The notes: generated from the letters alone by a model not told the origin. A stretch of DNA of 64,000 nucleotides from an uncultured Gammaproteobacteria bacterium (GCA_937900515.1 CALCCU010000166.1:1-64000), one strand, 5' to 3'. Positions 50,416 through 61,797 are shown, counted from the stretch's first letter. Numbers and translations: made by a program.

Positions 50416-50967
50416 TTATTGAGTTAATAAAAAATGTAAGTGCTGCCAATCAAAGTATGGCCCTGGATCGGTTTTTCGACCCGGAGCTATATCTTGATGA
50501 CCAATTATTCTATCTAGGGTGAGATTTGGGTAGCAATGACAAAGCGCCTTTATTAAATCAACTAATGCCTGGTACTGACTTGACTCGAAGTTTTGTTCAT
50601 CACAACCTTCTAATTCGATACCAACTGTAAAGTCATTACATCGTTCAAGACCATCCCAACACGATACGCCAGCATGCCAAGCACGTTTATGAAAGGGTAC
50701 GTATTGAATCAGTTGTCCATCCCGTCTTATCAGTACATGAGCAGATACGCGCACATCTGCAATCGCTTCAAAATAAGGGTGTGCTTTCGGATCCAGCTTA
50801 TTTAAAAACAAATCATCAATCCACCCACCTCCAAATTCACCAGGCGGTAAACTAATGTTATGAATCACAATTCCAGTTATATCAGTACTATCAGGCCGCT
50901 CATCATGATTAGGGGAGCAATGATATTCTGCACCGACTACTAAGCCTACTTGTGTATCAATATTCAA
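50416..50967 (-). CDS. ampD: 1,6-anhydro-N-acetylmuramyl-L-alanine amidase AmpD
   Basis: IVIHNISLPPGEFGG, SAHVLIRRDG, RAWHAGVSCWDG, GHQDIAPGRKTDPGPYFDW. Confidence 0.96.
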   Translation of the reverse strand: MNIDTQVGLVVGAEYHCSPNHDERPDSTDITGIVIHNISLPPGEFGGGWIDDLFLNKLDPKAHPYFEAIADVRVSAHVLIRRDGQLIQYVPFHKRAWHAGVSCWDGLERCNDFTVGIELEGCDEQNFESSQYQALVDLIKALCHCYPNLTLDRIIGHQDIAPGRKTDPGPYFDWQHLHFLLTQ

Positions 50968-50969
50968 AC

Positions 50970-51374
50970 CTAATCCCTATCTCTAACACCATACAAAACC
51001 ATACCTGTAACACTTACTACACCAACTAACTTGCCGTTATCTATAACTGGAGCACGTGATAAGTCCAATTGCTCTAATAAGCGAGCACAGTAGCGAATAT
51101 CCATTGATGCATCGATGGTAATGGCGGGTTTTGTCATAATTTCATATACATTGACACGATCAGGTGACCTATCTCGAGCTAATACATGATGTGCAATATC
51201 TGACATTCTAACGACGCCATATTCATCATTGTCATGCCGCTTATCAACTATCATCATTTTATTTTCTAAGTTTTTCATTTGGATCAATGCGTTAGATATG
51301 GTTGTCATACCATCGATGATATCAATTCCCGCACGCATTACATCACGCACACGTACTAGTTCTTTTGGCTTCAT
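50970..51374 (-). CDS. CBS-domain pair protein
   Basis: Two CBS-like repeats (VRDVMRAGID..., VYEIMTKPAITIDASMDIRYCARLLEQLDLSRAPVIDNGKLVGVVSVTGM). Confidence 0.88.
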   Translation of the reverse strand: MKPKELVRVRDVMRAGIDIIDGMTTISNALIQMKNLENKMMIVDKRHDNDEYGVVRMSDIAHHVLARDRSPDRVNVYEIMTKPAITIDASMDIRYCARLLEQLDLSRAPVIDNGKLVGVVSVTGMVLYGVRDRD

Positions 51375-51725
51375 TTAGATTTCATCCTCTACAATAGTTT
51401 GTAATGTTTGTATTTGATGTGACACACCAACGGCATCCTCAACATCAATTTGAATAGCTATTCCTGACCCAGGTTTATTATCAAACTGACCCGCTTCTTC
51501 AATAGTTTCTAATATCTGTCTGCTCATGTGCTCTTCGACTAAAAACAAAATTACATCACGTTGGGTTTCTAGATTTAGCCCAAAGAAGGTTTTGCTCTGT
51601 TCCACCCCTTCTCCGCGGGCATTATTGATAATAGTTGAACCAGTCGCCCCTGCATCGCGAGCAGCTTTCATAACTTGGTCAGATTTACTATCTTCGACAA
51701 AACATATAATCAACTTAAAATGCAT
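51375..51725 (-). CDS. PII-like regulatory protein
   Basis: MHFKLIICFVEDSKSDQVMKAARDAGATGSTIINNARGEG...FLVEEHMSRQILETIEEAG. Confidence 0.82.
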   Translation of the reverse strand: MHFKLIICFVEDSKSDQVMKAARDAGATGSTIINNARGEGVEQSKTFFGLNLETQRDVILFLVEEHMSRQILETIEEAGQFDNKPGSGIAIQIDVEDAVGVSHQIQTLQTIVEDEI

Positions 51726-51727
51726 TA

Positions 51728-52519
51728 TTAGCGATCCTCACTCTTAATTTGTTTTTTTAGCACACGCCATTCAGATAATTGTGCATAGGCCATTACACTC
51801 ATAATTGGGAATAAACTAGCAAAAGCGATCAAGCCAAACCCATCTAAAAGTGGACTACGGCCAGGTACGGTTGAAGCAAGGCCTAAACCTAAAGCAGCGA
51901 CTAAAGGTACGGTAACAGTCGATGTCGTTACGCCGCCTGAGTCATACGCTAATGCAATAATCATTTTCGGAGCATAAAAAGTCTGAATAATCACTACGAC
52001 ATAACCCACCATAATGTAATATTGTAACGGTGTGCCTGTAATAATTCGAAATGTCCCTAATGCAATACCGGCGGCGACACCTAATGCAACGGCAATTCGT
52101 AATCCCCACACAGAAATAGCACCACCCGATACCTCTTCAGCTTTAATAGCCACGGCTAATAAAGAGGGTTCGGCAATAGTAGTTGAAAACCCAATTGCAG
52201 CAGCAAATATATATACCCACATATAATCTTGCCAATGAATAATAGTGGGAACCGATGCCATACCGTTATAAATAAATGCGGGATCAGTCAGCTGTGCCGC
52301 CATGAGTTTCCCAAGAGGGAAAAGCGCTTGTTCTAGGCCTTGTAAAAATAGTGTTAGACCAACTAAGACATAAAAGAAACCTATAAGCACCTTTTTAAGG
52401 TTCGTAATGGCCTTTCGTATAACCAATAACTGAAAGCCAAAAATAATAACGGCAATAGGTACGACATCTTTTAATGTGGATATAAAGTCACTGGCTAATA
52501 CTGTTAGAAATTCCATCAA
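51728..52519 (-). CDS. DUF1538 membrane protein (UmpAB-like antiporter subunit)
   Basis: [63 protein letters not shown]. Confidence 0.85.
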   Translation of the reverse strand: MMEFLTVLASDFISTLKDVVPIAVIIFGFQLLVIRKAITNLKKVLIGFFYVLVGLTLFLQGLEQALFPLGKLMAAQLTDPAFIYNGMASVPTIIHWQDYMWVYIFAAAIGFSTTIAEPSLLAVAIKAEEVSGGAISVWGLRIAVALGVAAGIALGTFRIITGTPLQYYIMVGYVVVIIQTFYAPKMIIALAYDSGGVTTSTVTVPLVAALGLGLASTVPGRSPLLDGFGLIAFASLFPIMSVMAYAQLSEWRVLKKQIKSEDR

Positions 52520-53250
52520 AACATCATTCCATAAGCCATTACAAAAATCATAGGCGTTAAGGATGCGAAGGCAATCAGGCCAAAACCATCTGTCATCGGG
52601 TTTCGCCCCTTAATACTTGAAGCTAGGCCAACACCGAGAGCAGTAACTAGAGGAACAGTAATTGTTGAAGTTGTCACGCCACCAGAATCATAGGCTATTC
52701 CAATAATCTCCTTAGGAGCAATAGTGGTCATTAATACAACGCCCATATAGCCGGCGATGATTAGGTAATGTATAGGCCAACCTTTTAATATGCGTAATAC
52801 ACCCAGTACGATTGCAAATCCTACCGAGATAGCAACGGTATAACGTAGGCCTGCTGCATAACGGCTCATTGCCATCTCAGTCTCTTCTATCACGCCTCCA
52901 ACGGCAGCCACACTTGCAGCTTCTTGAGCAACCGCTATAAGCGCGGGTTCGGCTACTGTAGTGCCAAACCCTAATGAGAAAGCAAATAATAGCAGCCAGA
53001 AAACACTACCTTTACGTGCAAAAGCATAGGCCATGCTCTCACCAATTGGAAACAGCCCCATTTCAAGGCCGCGGATGAAGAAGGTCAGCCCTAGCATCAC
53101 AAGCAAGACTCCGCCGAGTATCTCCCCAACATTTGGAATAGGCTGTTGTAATACTATGAGTTGAAAGAAAGCGATGACAGCAATGATCGACGCAAGATCT
53201 CGCGCACTACTTAAGAAGTAGCGTAAAAAGATAGAAAATTGCGCTTTCAC
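52516..53250 (-). CDS. DUF1538 membrane protein (UmpAB-like antiporter subunit)
   Basis: [63 protein letters not shown]. Confidence 0.85.
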   Translation of the reverse strand: MKAQFSIFLRYFLSSARDLASIIAVIAFFQLIVLQQPIPNVGEILGGVLLVMLGLTFFIRGLEMGLFPIGESMAYAFARKGSVFWLLLFAFSLGFGTTVAEPALIAVAQEAASVAAVGGVIEETEMAMSRYAAGLRYTVAISVGFAIVLGVLRILKGWPIHYLIIAGYMGVVLMTTIAPKEIIGIAYDSGGVTTSTITVPLVTALGVGLASSIKGRNPMTDGFGLIAFASLTPMIFVMAYGMMF

Positions 53251-53295
53251 CAGTTACCCTTATTACTTTAAATATTGTTTAAGATTTTCGAGACT

Positions 53296-54138
53296 ATGAA
53301 ATATAAAAATACAGTACCTAAAGACCTTATTACTTATCAGGTCAAATTAGCACTACAAGAGGACATTGGTCAACAAGATTTAACGGCGGATTTAATTCCC
53401 GCAGATACACAGGCAACAGCAACTATTATAACTCGAGAAAAAGCGACGTTATGTGGGCAAGCATGGTGTAACGAAGTATTTAAGCAACTAGATGAAACCA
53501 TTCGTATCGAATGGCATTTTACAGATGGTGATAGCCTGCAAGAGAATGACATACTTTGTACACTTCATGGTTCAGCTAGAACGCTTTTAACAGGTGAACG
53601 AACAGCCATGAATTTTATTCAAACCCTATCGGCAACAGCCACATTAGTAAAGCAATATACCGATCGCGTTGCGGGGTTAACGGTTGATATTCTAGATACT
53701 AGAAAAACGATTCCAATGCTGCGATTTGCACAAAAATATGCCGTGTTATGTGGTGGTGGTGTCAATCACCGGTTTGGTTTATATGATGGAGTATTAATAA
53801 AAGAAAATCATATTAACGCTGCTGGCTCTATTACGAATGCGGTTCAACAAGCACGAGATTTACATACACACATAGCGATTGAAGTCGAAGTTGAAAATTT
53901 TGATGAGCTAGAACAGGCTCTGAATGCGGGAGCGGATATCATCTTATTAGATAATTTTGATATTCCTGATTTACAAAAGGCAATAGCAATCAACCAAGGC
54001 AAAGCAAAGCTTGAAGCTTCCGGCGGTATAACCATTGAAAACCTAAGAGCAATTGCAGAAACTGGGGTTGACCGTATATCGATTGGCGCATTAACCAAAG
54101 ATATTAAAGCTGTGGACTTATCAATGCGTTTTATTTAG
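53296..54138 (+). CDS. nadC: Nicotinate-nucleotide diphosphorylase (carboxylating)
   Basis: LQEDIGQQDLTADLIP, DTRKTIPMLRFAQKYAVLCGGGVNHRFGLYDGVLIKENHI. Confidence 0.97.
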   Translation: MKYKNTVPKDLITYQVKLALQEDIGQQDLTADLIPADTQATATIITREKATLCGQAWCNEVFKQLDETIRIEWHFTDGDSLQENDILCTLHGSARTLLTGERTAMNFIQTLSATATLVKQYTDRVAGLTVDILDTRKTIPMLRFAQKYAVLCGGGVNHRFGLYDGVLIKENHINAAGSITNAVQQARDLHTHIAIEVEVENFDELEQALNAGADIILLDNFDIPDLQKAIAINQGKAKLEASGGITIENLRAIAETGVDRISIGALTKDIKAVDLSMRFI

Positions 54139-54146
54139 ACATAAAA

Positions 54147-54180
54147 AAAACCGTGATACCTAAATAGCATCACGGTTTTC
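54147..54180. terminator. Bidirectional rho-independent terminator between nadC and the PepSY gene
   Basis: AAAACCGTGAT...ATCACGGTTTT flanked by A/T tracts. Confidence 0.88.
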
Positions 54181-54204
54181 TTTAATCTTTAGCTAAGAGT
54201 AAGT

Positions 54205-54714
54205 TTACTCTAAACCAATCTGCCAAATTTCACGATTCGCTTCAACGATTTCACCTGAAGTAGCATCCACTTCAACTTTCATTTCTTGACCAGCAATTGT
54301 TGTATCAATGTCGAACTCGTATGAAGCTGCACCATTAGGTTCAATTTCATATTCAACTTCAGTTACTTCGCCAGGGTAAATTGCCAAAGCTATTTTACGA
54401 GCATCAGCCTCACTGATTTTCGCCTTAGCTTTAAATAATGGATGTTTCACACTATCAACTTCACGTTCAACTTCAGAAACCAAGCCTCGGTGAGCATTGC
54501 ATTCTACATCCCAATCAGAACCATCAGTACCACGAATATCGAACTCATACATATGAGCACCCTCTTCGTTTTTGAATTCAACTTTTACTACTTCACCTGG
54601 ACGTTCTTCAAGTGCCGCTGTCATACATTTTTCAAATTGGTGTGGATTATCAGCAGCCAATACACTATTTGACATAGCCAGTAATAAGCCTGAAACAATC
54701 ATTGTTTTTTTCAT
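54205..54714 (-). CDS. Periplasmic PepSY-domain protein
   Basis: Signal peptide; [39 protein letters not shown]...[12 protein letters not shown]. Confidence 0.87.
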   Translation of the reverse strand: MKKTMIVSGLLLAMSNSVLAADNPHQFEKCMTAALEERPGEVVKVEFKNEEGAHMYEFDIRGTDGSDWDVECNAHRGLVSEVEREVDSVKHPLFKAKAKISEADARKIALAIYPGEVTEVEYEIEPNGAASYEFDIDTTIAGQEMKVEVDATSGEIVEANREIWQIGLE

Positions 54715-54787
54715 TTTTTATAAAACTCCATAGGTACAAAAATTAGTGCTATTTAAATAATACCGCCTTTGTAGGCGTTAAAACAAA

Positions 54788-54828
54788 ATGACCCAAATCA
54801 CTGCTTATCACAATGATCTGGGTCAAAT
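54788..54828 (-). terminator. Imperfect stem-loop terminator downstream of the TonB receptor gene
   Basis: TGACCCA-AATCA/TGATC-TGGGTCA with T-rich tail on the minus strand. Confidence 0.65.
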
Positions 54829-54849
54829 ATTAGGTTTTTGTTGCTATAT

Positions 54850-57210
54850 CTACATTGATAGTTTGAAACCAATCCAGCCAGCTCTTGGTGCTCCTGCACC
54901 TACAAAACGAGGATCTTGGAAGTTAAAACCAGGTGCTTCATCAGGTTCACCGTAAAGACCAAATGTTTCATACTCACTATCAAACAAGTTATCCACTTTA
55001 GCAAACACTTGGAAGTTCTTATTGACTTTATAACGCGCATGCATGTTCACAACTTGGTATGAATCAACTTTTTTATCAACATTTGCTTCATCACCACGAT
55101 AGAACTGACTTGAATGATAAGAAGCCGTCATACCAACTGTTAATTGTTTATTAAGGTGATAGTCAGCACCAATCTTAATATTATGTGCTGGAATGCCTGG
55201 AAGGCGATCACCTTTTTCAACAGTGAATGCTTCTACGTTACCATCCACCGCACGGGCATATTGAAACTCATCTTCAAATGTTGCTCGCACATATGAGTAA
55301 TTTGCAAACCAATCAAATTTATCTGCTTCACCAAACACACCAAATTCAAGTCCTGCCCGTGCAGTTTTATCAATATTGTCAAAGATACCGACATTTAAAC
55401 GAGGATCTGATGGGTCGTCTTCTGTTGATGGGAAGAAAAACAAGTCATCCTTCAGTTCAGTATAGAAAATATTTGCATTCCAATTAATCGTGCCTTCTTT
55501 ACCACGCAAACCGGCCTCAATGGTCCTTGCTACAACATCATCTAAAGGAGGATCTGCCAAAAATGAATTAGGTAAAGAACAAGGCACGTCTCTTTCTGAA
55601 CATGTTAGCTCTGAAGGTGTAGGTGCACGATTAGATTCACTATAACTACCGTATGCAGAGACTGAGTCATCAATTGCGTATGTTAAGCCTAGCGATGGAT
55701 TAAAACGGGTAAACACGTGAGTTTCACCCGTTTCATTTAAATTTTGATCACCACCTTTACTCGAGCCTGAAATATCAATTTCAATTCGGTTATAACGTCC
55801 TGCTAATGTCAACGCCATTTTTTCAGTTAACGAAATGGTATCGGTAAAGAATAAGCTATACGTTTCTGTATCAATCTTACCGTCTACAACTGTTTCATCA
55901 ATAATGAAACCAGTGCCACTTGTACCACGGCTATCGGTAAATTGAGCCACTTCTGATTGAGATGTGTAATCAACATCTGAACGGTCATAAGATGCGCCAA
56001 CAATCAATTGATTTTCTTTACCAAACAAATCATCTAGGAAGGTAAATTGAAGGCCTAAACCAAAGCTGTCTTGCTCTGTTTCACTCGTATTATTAAGAGC
56101 GACATCATCGCCATCTGCAAAACCAAGTGCAGCAGCATTGTTAGTTAAGATCTCATCATCGCCATCAAACACGCCATCTACGCCGTCATTATCTTCACCT
56201 AAATCATTACCAATTACAGAAAGCTCTGAACCGTCGCCATTAAATGTAGAACGGTCACTTGAACGATAATAGGTATTGGCTGATAACATTGTCATATCAT
56301 TCAACCAATGTGATCCGTTTAACGCGATCATTCTTAATTCATTTTGTGTATTATCTGGATGGGTAAACACCGCTTCTCTGTCAATATCGACTAATTCAGT
56401 AGGTGACGCACCATTACCATTAAGATCGCTGTCGATTGCCATCAAACTTAAATCTAAACTACTCGTTTCATTTTGATAACTTAGGTTAGAAAAGAACTGT
56501 TCAACACGAGAAGGTGAATGGTCTCTCCAACCATCTTCCTTAGTGACTGAACCTGTTACGAAGTAACCAAGTGTTCCGTCATTGCCACCGCTAGATATCG
56601 TTCCTGAATCACGACCAAATGAACCTGTATAAGCTTCTAACTCATGGCCTTGAAAATTAAAGCCAGTTTTAGTTTGAATTGATAAAGCACCACCCAGAGT
56701 GTTCAAACCATATACAGGGTTTGAACCAGGGATCAAGTTCATACTTGCAATAGCAGATTCAGGAATTAACTCGAAATTTACTGCATCACCAAACGGTTCA
56801 TTCACACGTACTCCGTCCATATATACAGATAAACCTTGTGCATTACCGACTAGTGGTGAGGCAGTGAAACCGCGATATTTTAGATCAGGTTGAAATGGGT
56901 TATTTTGAGCTTGGTTAAGACTTACACTACCTAGAGTCTTATTCATAAACTCGGAAATATCTAGACCTTGAAGGTTTTCAATGTCTTCAGCCGTTGCGCT
57001 TTGAACATTAGCGGCTACCATATCTGCTGGTAAACCAACACCGTGAAGAGGTGTTGTTCCAATTACTTCGATATCAGTCAATTCAACACTGTCTTCAGCA
57101 GCAACAGCGGCGCCGCTTGTAATCATTGCTGTTGCCAGCATTAATGACAAGGCTTTGCGTTTATGTGGCATATACATTACTTGCATTACTCTCTCGTTGT
57201 TATTATTCAA
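54850..57210 (-). CDS. TonB-dependent receptor
   Basis: Signal peptide, plug domain (DLKYRGFTASPLVGNAQGLSVYMDGVRVNEPFGDAVNFELIPESAIASMNLIPGSNPVYGLNTLGGALSIQTK), C-terminal beta-barrel strand ending in aromatic-type motif. Confidence 0.94.
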   Translation of the reverse strand: MNNNNERVMQVMYMPHKRKALSLMLATAMITSGAAVAAEDSVELTDIEVIGTTPLHGVGLPADMVAANVQSATAEDIENLQGLDISEFMNKTLGSVSLNQAQNNPFQPDLKYRGFTASPLVGNAQGLSVYMDGVRVNEPFGDAVNFELIPESAIASMNLIPGSNPVYGLNTLGGALSIQTKTGFNFQGHELEAYTGSFGRDSGTISSGGNDGTLGYFVTGSVTKEDGWRDHSPSRVEQFFSNLSYQNETSSLDLSLMAIDSDLNGNGASPTELVDIDREAVFTHPDNTQNELRMIALNGSHWLNDMTMLSANTYYRSSDRSTFNGDGSELSVIGNDLGEDNDGVDGVFDGDDEILTNNAAALGFADGDDVALNNTSETEQDSFGLGLQFTFLDDLFGKENQLIVGASYDRSDVDYTSQSEVAQFTDSRGTSGTGFIIDETVVDGKIDTETYSLFFTDTISLTEKMALTLAGRYNRIEIDISGSSKGGDQNLNETGETHVFTRFNPSLGLTYAIDDSVSAYGSYSESNRAPTPSELTCSERDVPCSLPNSFLADPPLDDVVARTIEAGLRGKEGTINWNANIFYTELKDDLFFFPSTEDDPSDPRLNVGIFDNIDKTARAGLEFGVFGEADKFDWFANYSYVRATFEDEFQYARAVDGNVEAFTVEKGDRLPGIPAHNIKIGADYHLNKQLTVGMTASYHSSQFYRGDEANVDKKVDSYQVVNMHARYKVNKNFQVFAKVDNLFDSEYETFGLYGEPDEAPGFNFQDPRFVGAGAPRAGWIGFKLSM

Positions 57211-57337
57211 GCTAGATTTATAGCAATTCTAATGCCACTAAGAAGAGCTTCGACATATCAAAGAGTTAAACGGGAAAATTTCCTAAACAGAGTTGACTGT
57301 GTTTGTATTTAACCAGCACTTTGGTTGTTATGAACCA

Positions 57338-58717
57338 TCAAAACCAGTTTAATTGTTCATGTAAATTCACTACATGACCAATAATCACTAAAGTTGGTGC
57401 TACAGGTTTTTCCTGTTCAGATACTTCTGGCAGTTTAGATATTGTACTCACCCACACTTTTTGATGTGCTGTTGTACCTTGTTGAACCAATGCTGCAGGT
57501 GTATTAGGATCCATTCCGTGCTTTTGCAATTGTTCACTTAAACTAGCAAGACCTGCAAGCCCCATATAAACGACAACGGTTTGCCGAGTTTGAACCAATG
57601 CAGACCAATTAAGATCTAGTTCGCCTTCTTTCAGCTGACCGGTTACAAAAATACAACTTTGTGAGTAATCCCGATGTGTTAAGGGAATACCTGCGTACGT
57701 TGAACAACCTGAAGCAGCTGTAATACCTGGAACCACCTGAAAAGGAATACTTTCAGCTGCTAAGCTTTCAATTTCTTCTCCGCCACGTCCAAATATAAAC
57801 GGATCACCACCTTTCAGTCTTAATACACGCTTTCCTTGTTTAGCATGGGTTACCAATAATTGGTTGATTTCTTCTTGCCTCACAGCATGCCATGCGCGTT
57901 GCTTACCCACGTATACTTGTTCAGCTTCACGACGAACTAATTCCAGTATTTCTTTACTTACCAAGCGATCATAAAAAACGATATCTGCTTGTTGCATCAA
58001 TCGCAATGCTTTGAATGTTAATAACTCAGGGTCGCCTGGACCTGCACCGACAAGATACACCTCACCTTGCTGTAACTCATGGGTATCAGTCTGCTCAAGT
58101 AATACATTCAGTGCCGCTTCTGCCTGCTCATCTCTACCTGCTAATACATGATCAGCGACCTTACCTTGTAATAGGTCAGACCAAAATCGACGACGCAAAC
58201 CTAATGTTGGTAGTTTCGCTTTAACAGTATCTCTATAGCGCCCCACTAGACGAGCTAAGTTTCCATATGTTGGAGGAATCAATGTTTCAAGGCGAGCTCG
58301 AAGCTGTCGTGCCAAGATAGGTGATTTACCTCCACTTGAAATAGCAACAACAATGGGTGAGCGGTCTAAAATTGAAGGAAGAATAAAGTCACATAACTCA
58401 GTATTATCAGCGACATTAACCAAGGTATTCTTTAATTTAGCTTGTTCATAAACCGTACTATTTACACTTTCATCATCCGTCGCAGCAATAACTAAGAAAT
58501 GGTCAGCCAGGTGTTCTTCATGGTAATCGCTATTAATCCAAACTAATTTATTGTCATCAACAAGTGCTTGGCTAGCTAACGATAAAGATGGAGAAACAAT
58601 TGTTACTGTCGCGTGTGATTTTAGGAGTAGGTTAGCTTTACGTGCCGCTACATCACCACCACCGACAACTAAACAAGATCTATCTTTTAAGTTAATAAAT
58701 AACGGTAAATAATCCAT
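57338..58717 (-). CDS. cysG: Siroheme synthase (uroporphyrinogen-III methyltransferase / precorrin-2 dehydrogenase / ferrochelatase)
   Basis: LVVGGGDVAARKANLLL; VGAGPGDPELLTFKALRLMQQADIVFYDRLV; RLKGGDPFIFGRGGEE. Confidence 0.97.
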   Translation of the reverse strand: MDYLPLFINLKDRSCLVVGGGDVAARKANLLLKSHATVTIVSPSLSLASQALVDDNKLVWINSDYHEEHLADHFLVIAATDDESVNSTVYEQAKLKNTLVNVADNTELCDFILPSILDRSPIVVAISSGGKSPILARQLRARLETLIPPTYGNLARLVGRYRDTVKAKLPTLGLRRRFWSDLLQGKVADHVLAGRDEQAEAALNVLLEQTDTHELQQGEVYLVGAGPGDPELLTFKALRLMQQADIVFYDRLVSKEILELVRREAEQVYVGKQRAWHAVRQEEINQLLVTHAKQGKRVLRLKGGDPFIFGRGGEEIESLAAESIPFQVVPGITAASGCSTYAGIPLTHRDYSQSCIFVTGQLKEGELDLNWSALVQTRQTVVVYMGLAGLASLSEQLQKHGMDPNTPAALVQQGTTAHQKVWVSTISKLPEVSEQEKPVAPTLVIIGHVVNLHEQLNWF

Positions 58718-58726
58718 CGATTTTCT

Positions 58727-59500
58727 TTATTTTAAAGGTATAACAAGGCTCTGTAATACGAAGCCATCTTCTAAGTTTTGAACTAATGCAACTATTCTTG
58801 TTTGCTCCAAACTCCAGTCTTTATCGAGTTTAATCTCTGTGACGAGCTCACTAGCCCCAGACTCATTTAATGCTAAAGGGCCAATCCAATCACGCACTAA
58901 ATGCTGATGATTAAAGGTTTTACCAGCATTATCACCACCATTGACTTTATTCACAAGGTTATCTTCAACCACAGCCAAATACAATTTGGAATACTGTTTG
59001 TTTTCATCACCTTCAATGGTAATGTTAGTTTTAACGCTTAATTGTTCTTGTTCTTGTTCCACTGTCACAGAGATGTCTGCTTCGGGTTTAAAACCATTAA
59101 CAGCTTTAATCACTTCTTTCGCATGTTTTCTCCAGTTATGAACCACTTCACCACTGATAACAAACTCAGGTGTATAGACTGTTTTGTATAAATTTAACCG
59201 AGCAAGTTGACGTTGACGCTCTGAAAATTTCGCTTTAGCGTATTTATCAATCCAACCTTTTTTATCATTCAGATAATCAATATGAAAACCTAACACAATA
59301 AGATTTCCATCTGCTATATTTTGATGAGCTGTCGTTTCAACCCATTTGTCTGCCGCAGGGCATAAGCCGCAGCCTTCAGAAGTAAATAACTCTAAAACAG
59401 CTACTTGTCGGTCACCACTTTCTGCTTGCCACTGTTGAGAGAAAGCGAGTGCAGGCATCAACAATAATACTAAATAGATAAAGCGCTTTGATTTCAACAT
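58727..59500 (-). CDS. DUF1223 domain secreted protein
   Basis: VAVLELFTSEGCGLCPAADKWV, YTPEFVISG. Confidence 0.87.
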   Translation of the reverse strand: MLKSKRFIYLVLLLMPALAFSQQWQAESGDRQVAVLELFTSEGCGLCPAADKWVETTAHQNIADGNLIVLGFHIDYLNDKKGWIDKYAKAKFSERQRQLARLNLYKTVYTPEFVISGEVVHNWRKHAKEVIKAVNGFKPEADISVTVEQEQEQLSVKTNITIEGDENKQYSKLYLAVVEDNLVNKVNGGDNAGKTFNHQHLVRDWIGPLALNESGASELVTEIKLDKDWSLEQTRIVALVQNLEDGFVLQSLVIPLK

Positions 59501-59517
59501 ATTCGGGTACCTTTAGT

Positions 59518-60612
59518 TCACTGTGTTTCACTAAGTGTGATTGACTGTTTATCAGTATAGTTCCGCTGCTGAGCATCTGTAATTATAGCTAACTCTCTCA
59601 GCACTGCAGTAGCATAACTTCCTGCAGGTAAAAAGAATGATACTTCTAACTGGTCCTCACTTAGAAACTGCCATTTCAACTCAGCTGGATATAAACGTAA
59701 TGATCGTCGGTCTTGACTTAAGCCCTGCTTTTCTAAGCCAGCTTTCCAATCAGTCCAAGCTACTAATGTATCTTGTTCTAAAGCCAAACTCTCCGCCGAT
59801 GAAGGCAAGGTGCCTCGCCCCCACATTGGACCAGTTGGGTGTATATCCATTGTTTCAATACGATGCAATAAGTGCTCATCAATGCTTTCACTTGTAAATG
59901 AACTGGCCTTGGTCCCAGACAACAACATAATGTCACCTAACAAAGCCTGATTCCAATTTTTCTGTTCTACTCGTGCCGACAAGACTAAATTAAACAACCA
60001 TGAACGAGCAGCTGAAAGGTAGATACTTTTTTGATTACGTTTTCTGGGAGCTTTACCTGTAGAGAACCAATAATCTGCACGCTGTAAATTACCGCCATTA
60101 TGGCCAAAGCGTTGTTCAGCAAAATAATTGGGCACACCCTCTTTCTGAATTCGTTCCAGCGCATGTTGCCAATCAGTTTTATCACCGACAATATTCGTTA
60201 AACAAAGCGTGAAATAATTACCTGAAAGAACGCCTCTCTTTAACTTTTTACCATGCCGTGTTTTTTCGATAATGTGAATAGTGTCAGATTCGAACTCTTG
60301 CCAATTAGGTTCTTGATGACCTTCCATGTTGATGCTAAACCATTGTGTAGTCACTGCGTGGCGATCTTTTAATCCCGCATAACCCACTGCAACTTGTGGA
60401 ACACCAGCGAATTTAGCTAATTCTCCGGCTAACCAGTCAGTGTTTACACCCTTCTTTTGTATTTTTAGCCATACATGGCCCCCAGAACCATCCGCTGAAA
60501 AAGGGAGTTTTTCGTTAACCTGAAAATATTCTTCCTGTGCTCGAATATCAGCAGAACAATTTAAACTCGACTCATTAACTCGAGCAAGGCGTTCAAAATC
60601 ATAATGTTTCAA
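59518..60612 (-). CDS. truD: tRNA pseudouridine(13) synthase TruD
   Basis: VGYAGLKDRHAVTTQWFSI, VPNYFAEQRFGHNGGNL. Confidence 0.96.
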   Translation of the reverse strand: MKHYDFERLARVNESSLNCSADIRAQEEYFQVNEKLPFSADGSGGHVWLKIQKKGVNTDWLAGELAKFAGVPQVAVGYAGLKDRHAVTTQWFSINMEGHQEPNWQEFESDTIHIIEKTRHGKKLKRGVLSGNYFTLCLTNIVGDKTDWQHALERIQKEGVPNYFAEQRFGHNGGNLQRADYWFSTGKAPRKRNQKSIYLSAARSWLFNLVLSARVEQKNWNQALLGDIMLLSGTKASSFTSESIDEHLLHRIETMDIHPTGPMWGRGTLPSSAESLALEQDTLVAWTDWKAGLEKQGLSQDRRSLRLYPAELKWQFLSEDQLEVSFFLPAGSYATAVLRELAIITDAQQRNYTDKQSITLSETQ

Positions 60613-60613
60613 G

Positions 60614-61090
60614 TTAGTTTTTCTTTACTAATAAAACAACAGCATAGGCTGCAATGCCCTCTTTACGACCAGCAAAACCTAGCTTTTCAGTCGTTGTTGC
60701 TTTCACATTAACAGCATCTGCATTGATGGCGAGATCATCTGCTAATAAATCTTTCATCAAGGGAATATAAGGTGCTAATTTGGGTGCTTGGGCAACTACT
60801 GTTGAATCTATATTATTGATTGCCCAGCCATGTTGGTCTAAGTCCAGTACAACACGCCTTAATAATTCACGGCTATCTATACCTTTAAACTCATCGTCAG
60901 TATCGGGAAAGTGATGACCGATATCCCACAAGCCAGCCGCGCCCAATAATGCATCACAAATAGCATGAATTAACACATCACCATCTGAATGTGCTTCTAG
61001 GCCTTGATGGTAAGGAACGTTAACACCGCCAATAACAAGTGGTGCCTCAGAACCGAACTTATGAACATCATAGCCATGACCTATTCTCAT
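60614..61090 (-). CDS. ispF: 2-C-methyl-D-erythritol 2,4-cyclodiphosphate synthase
   Basis: [52 protein letters not shown]. Confidence 0.97.
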   Translation of the reverse strand: MRIGHGYDVHKFGSEAPLVIGGVNVPYHQGLEAHSDGDVLIHAICDALLGAAGLWDIGHHFPDTDDEFKGIDSRELLRRVVLDLDQHGWAINNIDSTVVAQAPKLAPYIPLMKDLLADDLAINADAVNVKATTTEKLGFAGRKEGIAAYAVVLLVKKN

Positions 61091-61797
61091 TAAATGTTTC
61101 CACCTTGTTGCTTTAAAAATAAACTAGCCAAAGCTAAGTCCTGTGGCACTGTGATTTTAATGTTATCAGCATGTCCCTCAACCATTACCGGTTGGAGTCC
61201 TGTTAATTCGATTGCACTTGCTTCATCAGTCACGGCTAAACCATTTGACTTCGATTGTTGAAGTGCTTCCTTTAGTATCTGTAGTCGAAACATTTGTGGT
61301 GTAGAAGCTCGCCATAAACCTTTCCGTTCAACAGTTTCAACAATACCATTTTGAGTGTCAGCTCGTTTGACGGTATCGCTGACAGGCACGCCTAAGATCC
61401 CACCAACTTTATGCTCAGATAATTCTTGCAACATGGTCGTAATGTCTTGATTGCGAAGACAAGGGCGAGCAGCATCATGAACGAGTACCCAATCATTCCC
61501 ATCAGCTATATCACTTAATGCTATCAGTGCATTCAAAACAGAATCTGCACGTTCGGCACCACCTGTAACAACATGAATTTCAGCATTTTCTGGAAGCGAA
61601 ACCTCATGCCACCAAGGGTCGTTTTCTGCAATTGAAACAACAATTGCTTTGATGTCAGGATGGGATGCTAAACGCTGTAAAGTATGTTCAATGACAGTCA
61701 TGCCATCTAAATCTAAATATTGTTTAGGCCTATCAGCACGCATACGTGAACCAATGCCTGCTGCAGGCACAACAGCCCATGCAGTTTGCTTACTCAT
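61090..61797 (-). CDS. ispD: 2-C-methyl-D-erythritol 4-phosphate cytidylyltransferase
   Basis: [33 protein letters not shown]; start at MSKQTAWAV. Confidence 0.96.
   Translation of the reverse strand: MSKQTAWAVVPAAGIGSRMRADRPKQYLDLDGMTVIEHTLQRLASHPDIKAIVVSIAENDPWWHEVSLPENAEIHVVTGGAERADSVLNALIALSDIADGNDWVLVHDAARPCLRNQDITTMLQELSEHKVGGILGVPVSDTVKRADTQNGIVETVERKGLWRASTPQMFRLQILKEALQQSKSNGLAVTDEASAIELTGLQPVMVEGHADNIKITVPQDLALASLFLKQQGGNI

Noticed and set aside
57211-57337. Possible cobalamin riboswitch before the TonB receptor gene
   Set aside because: Read the leader on the minus strand; no recognisable B12-box-like sequence or strong structure.
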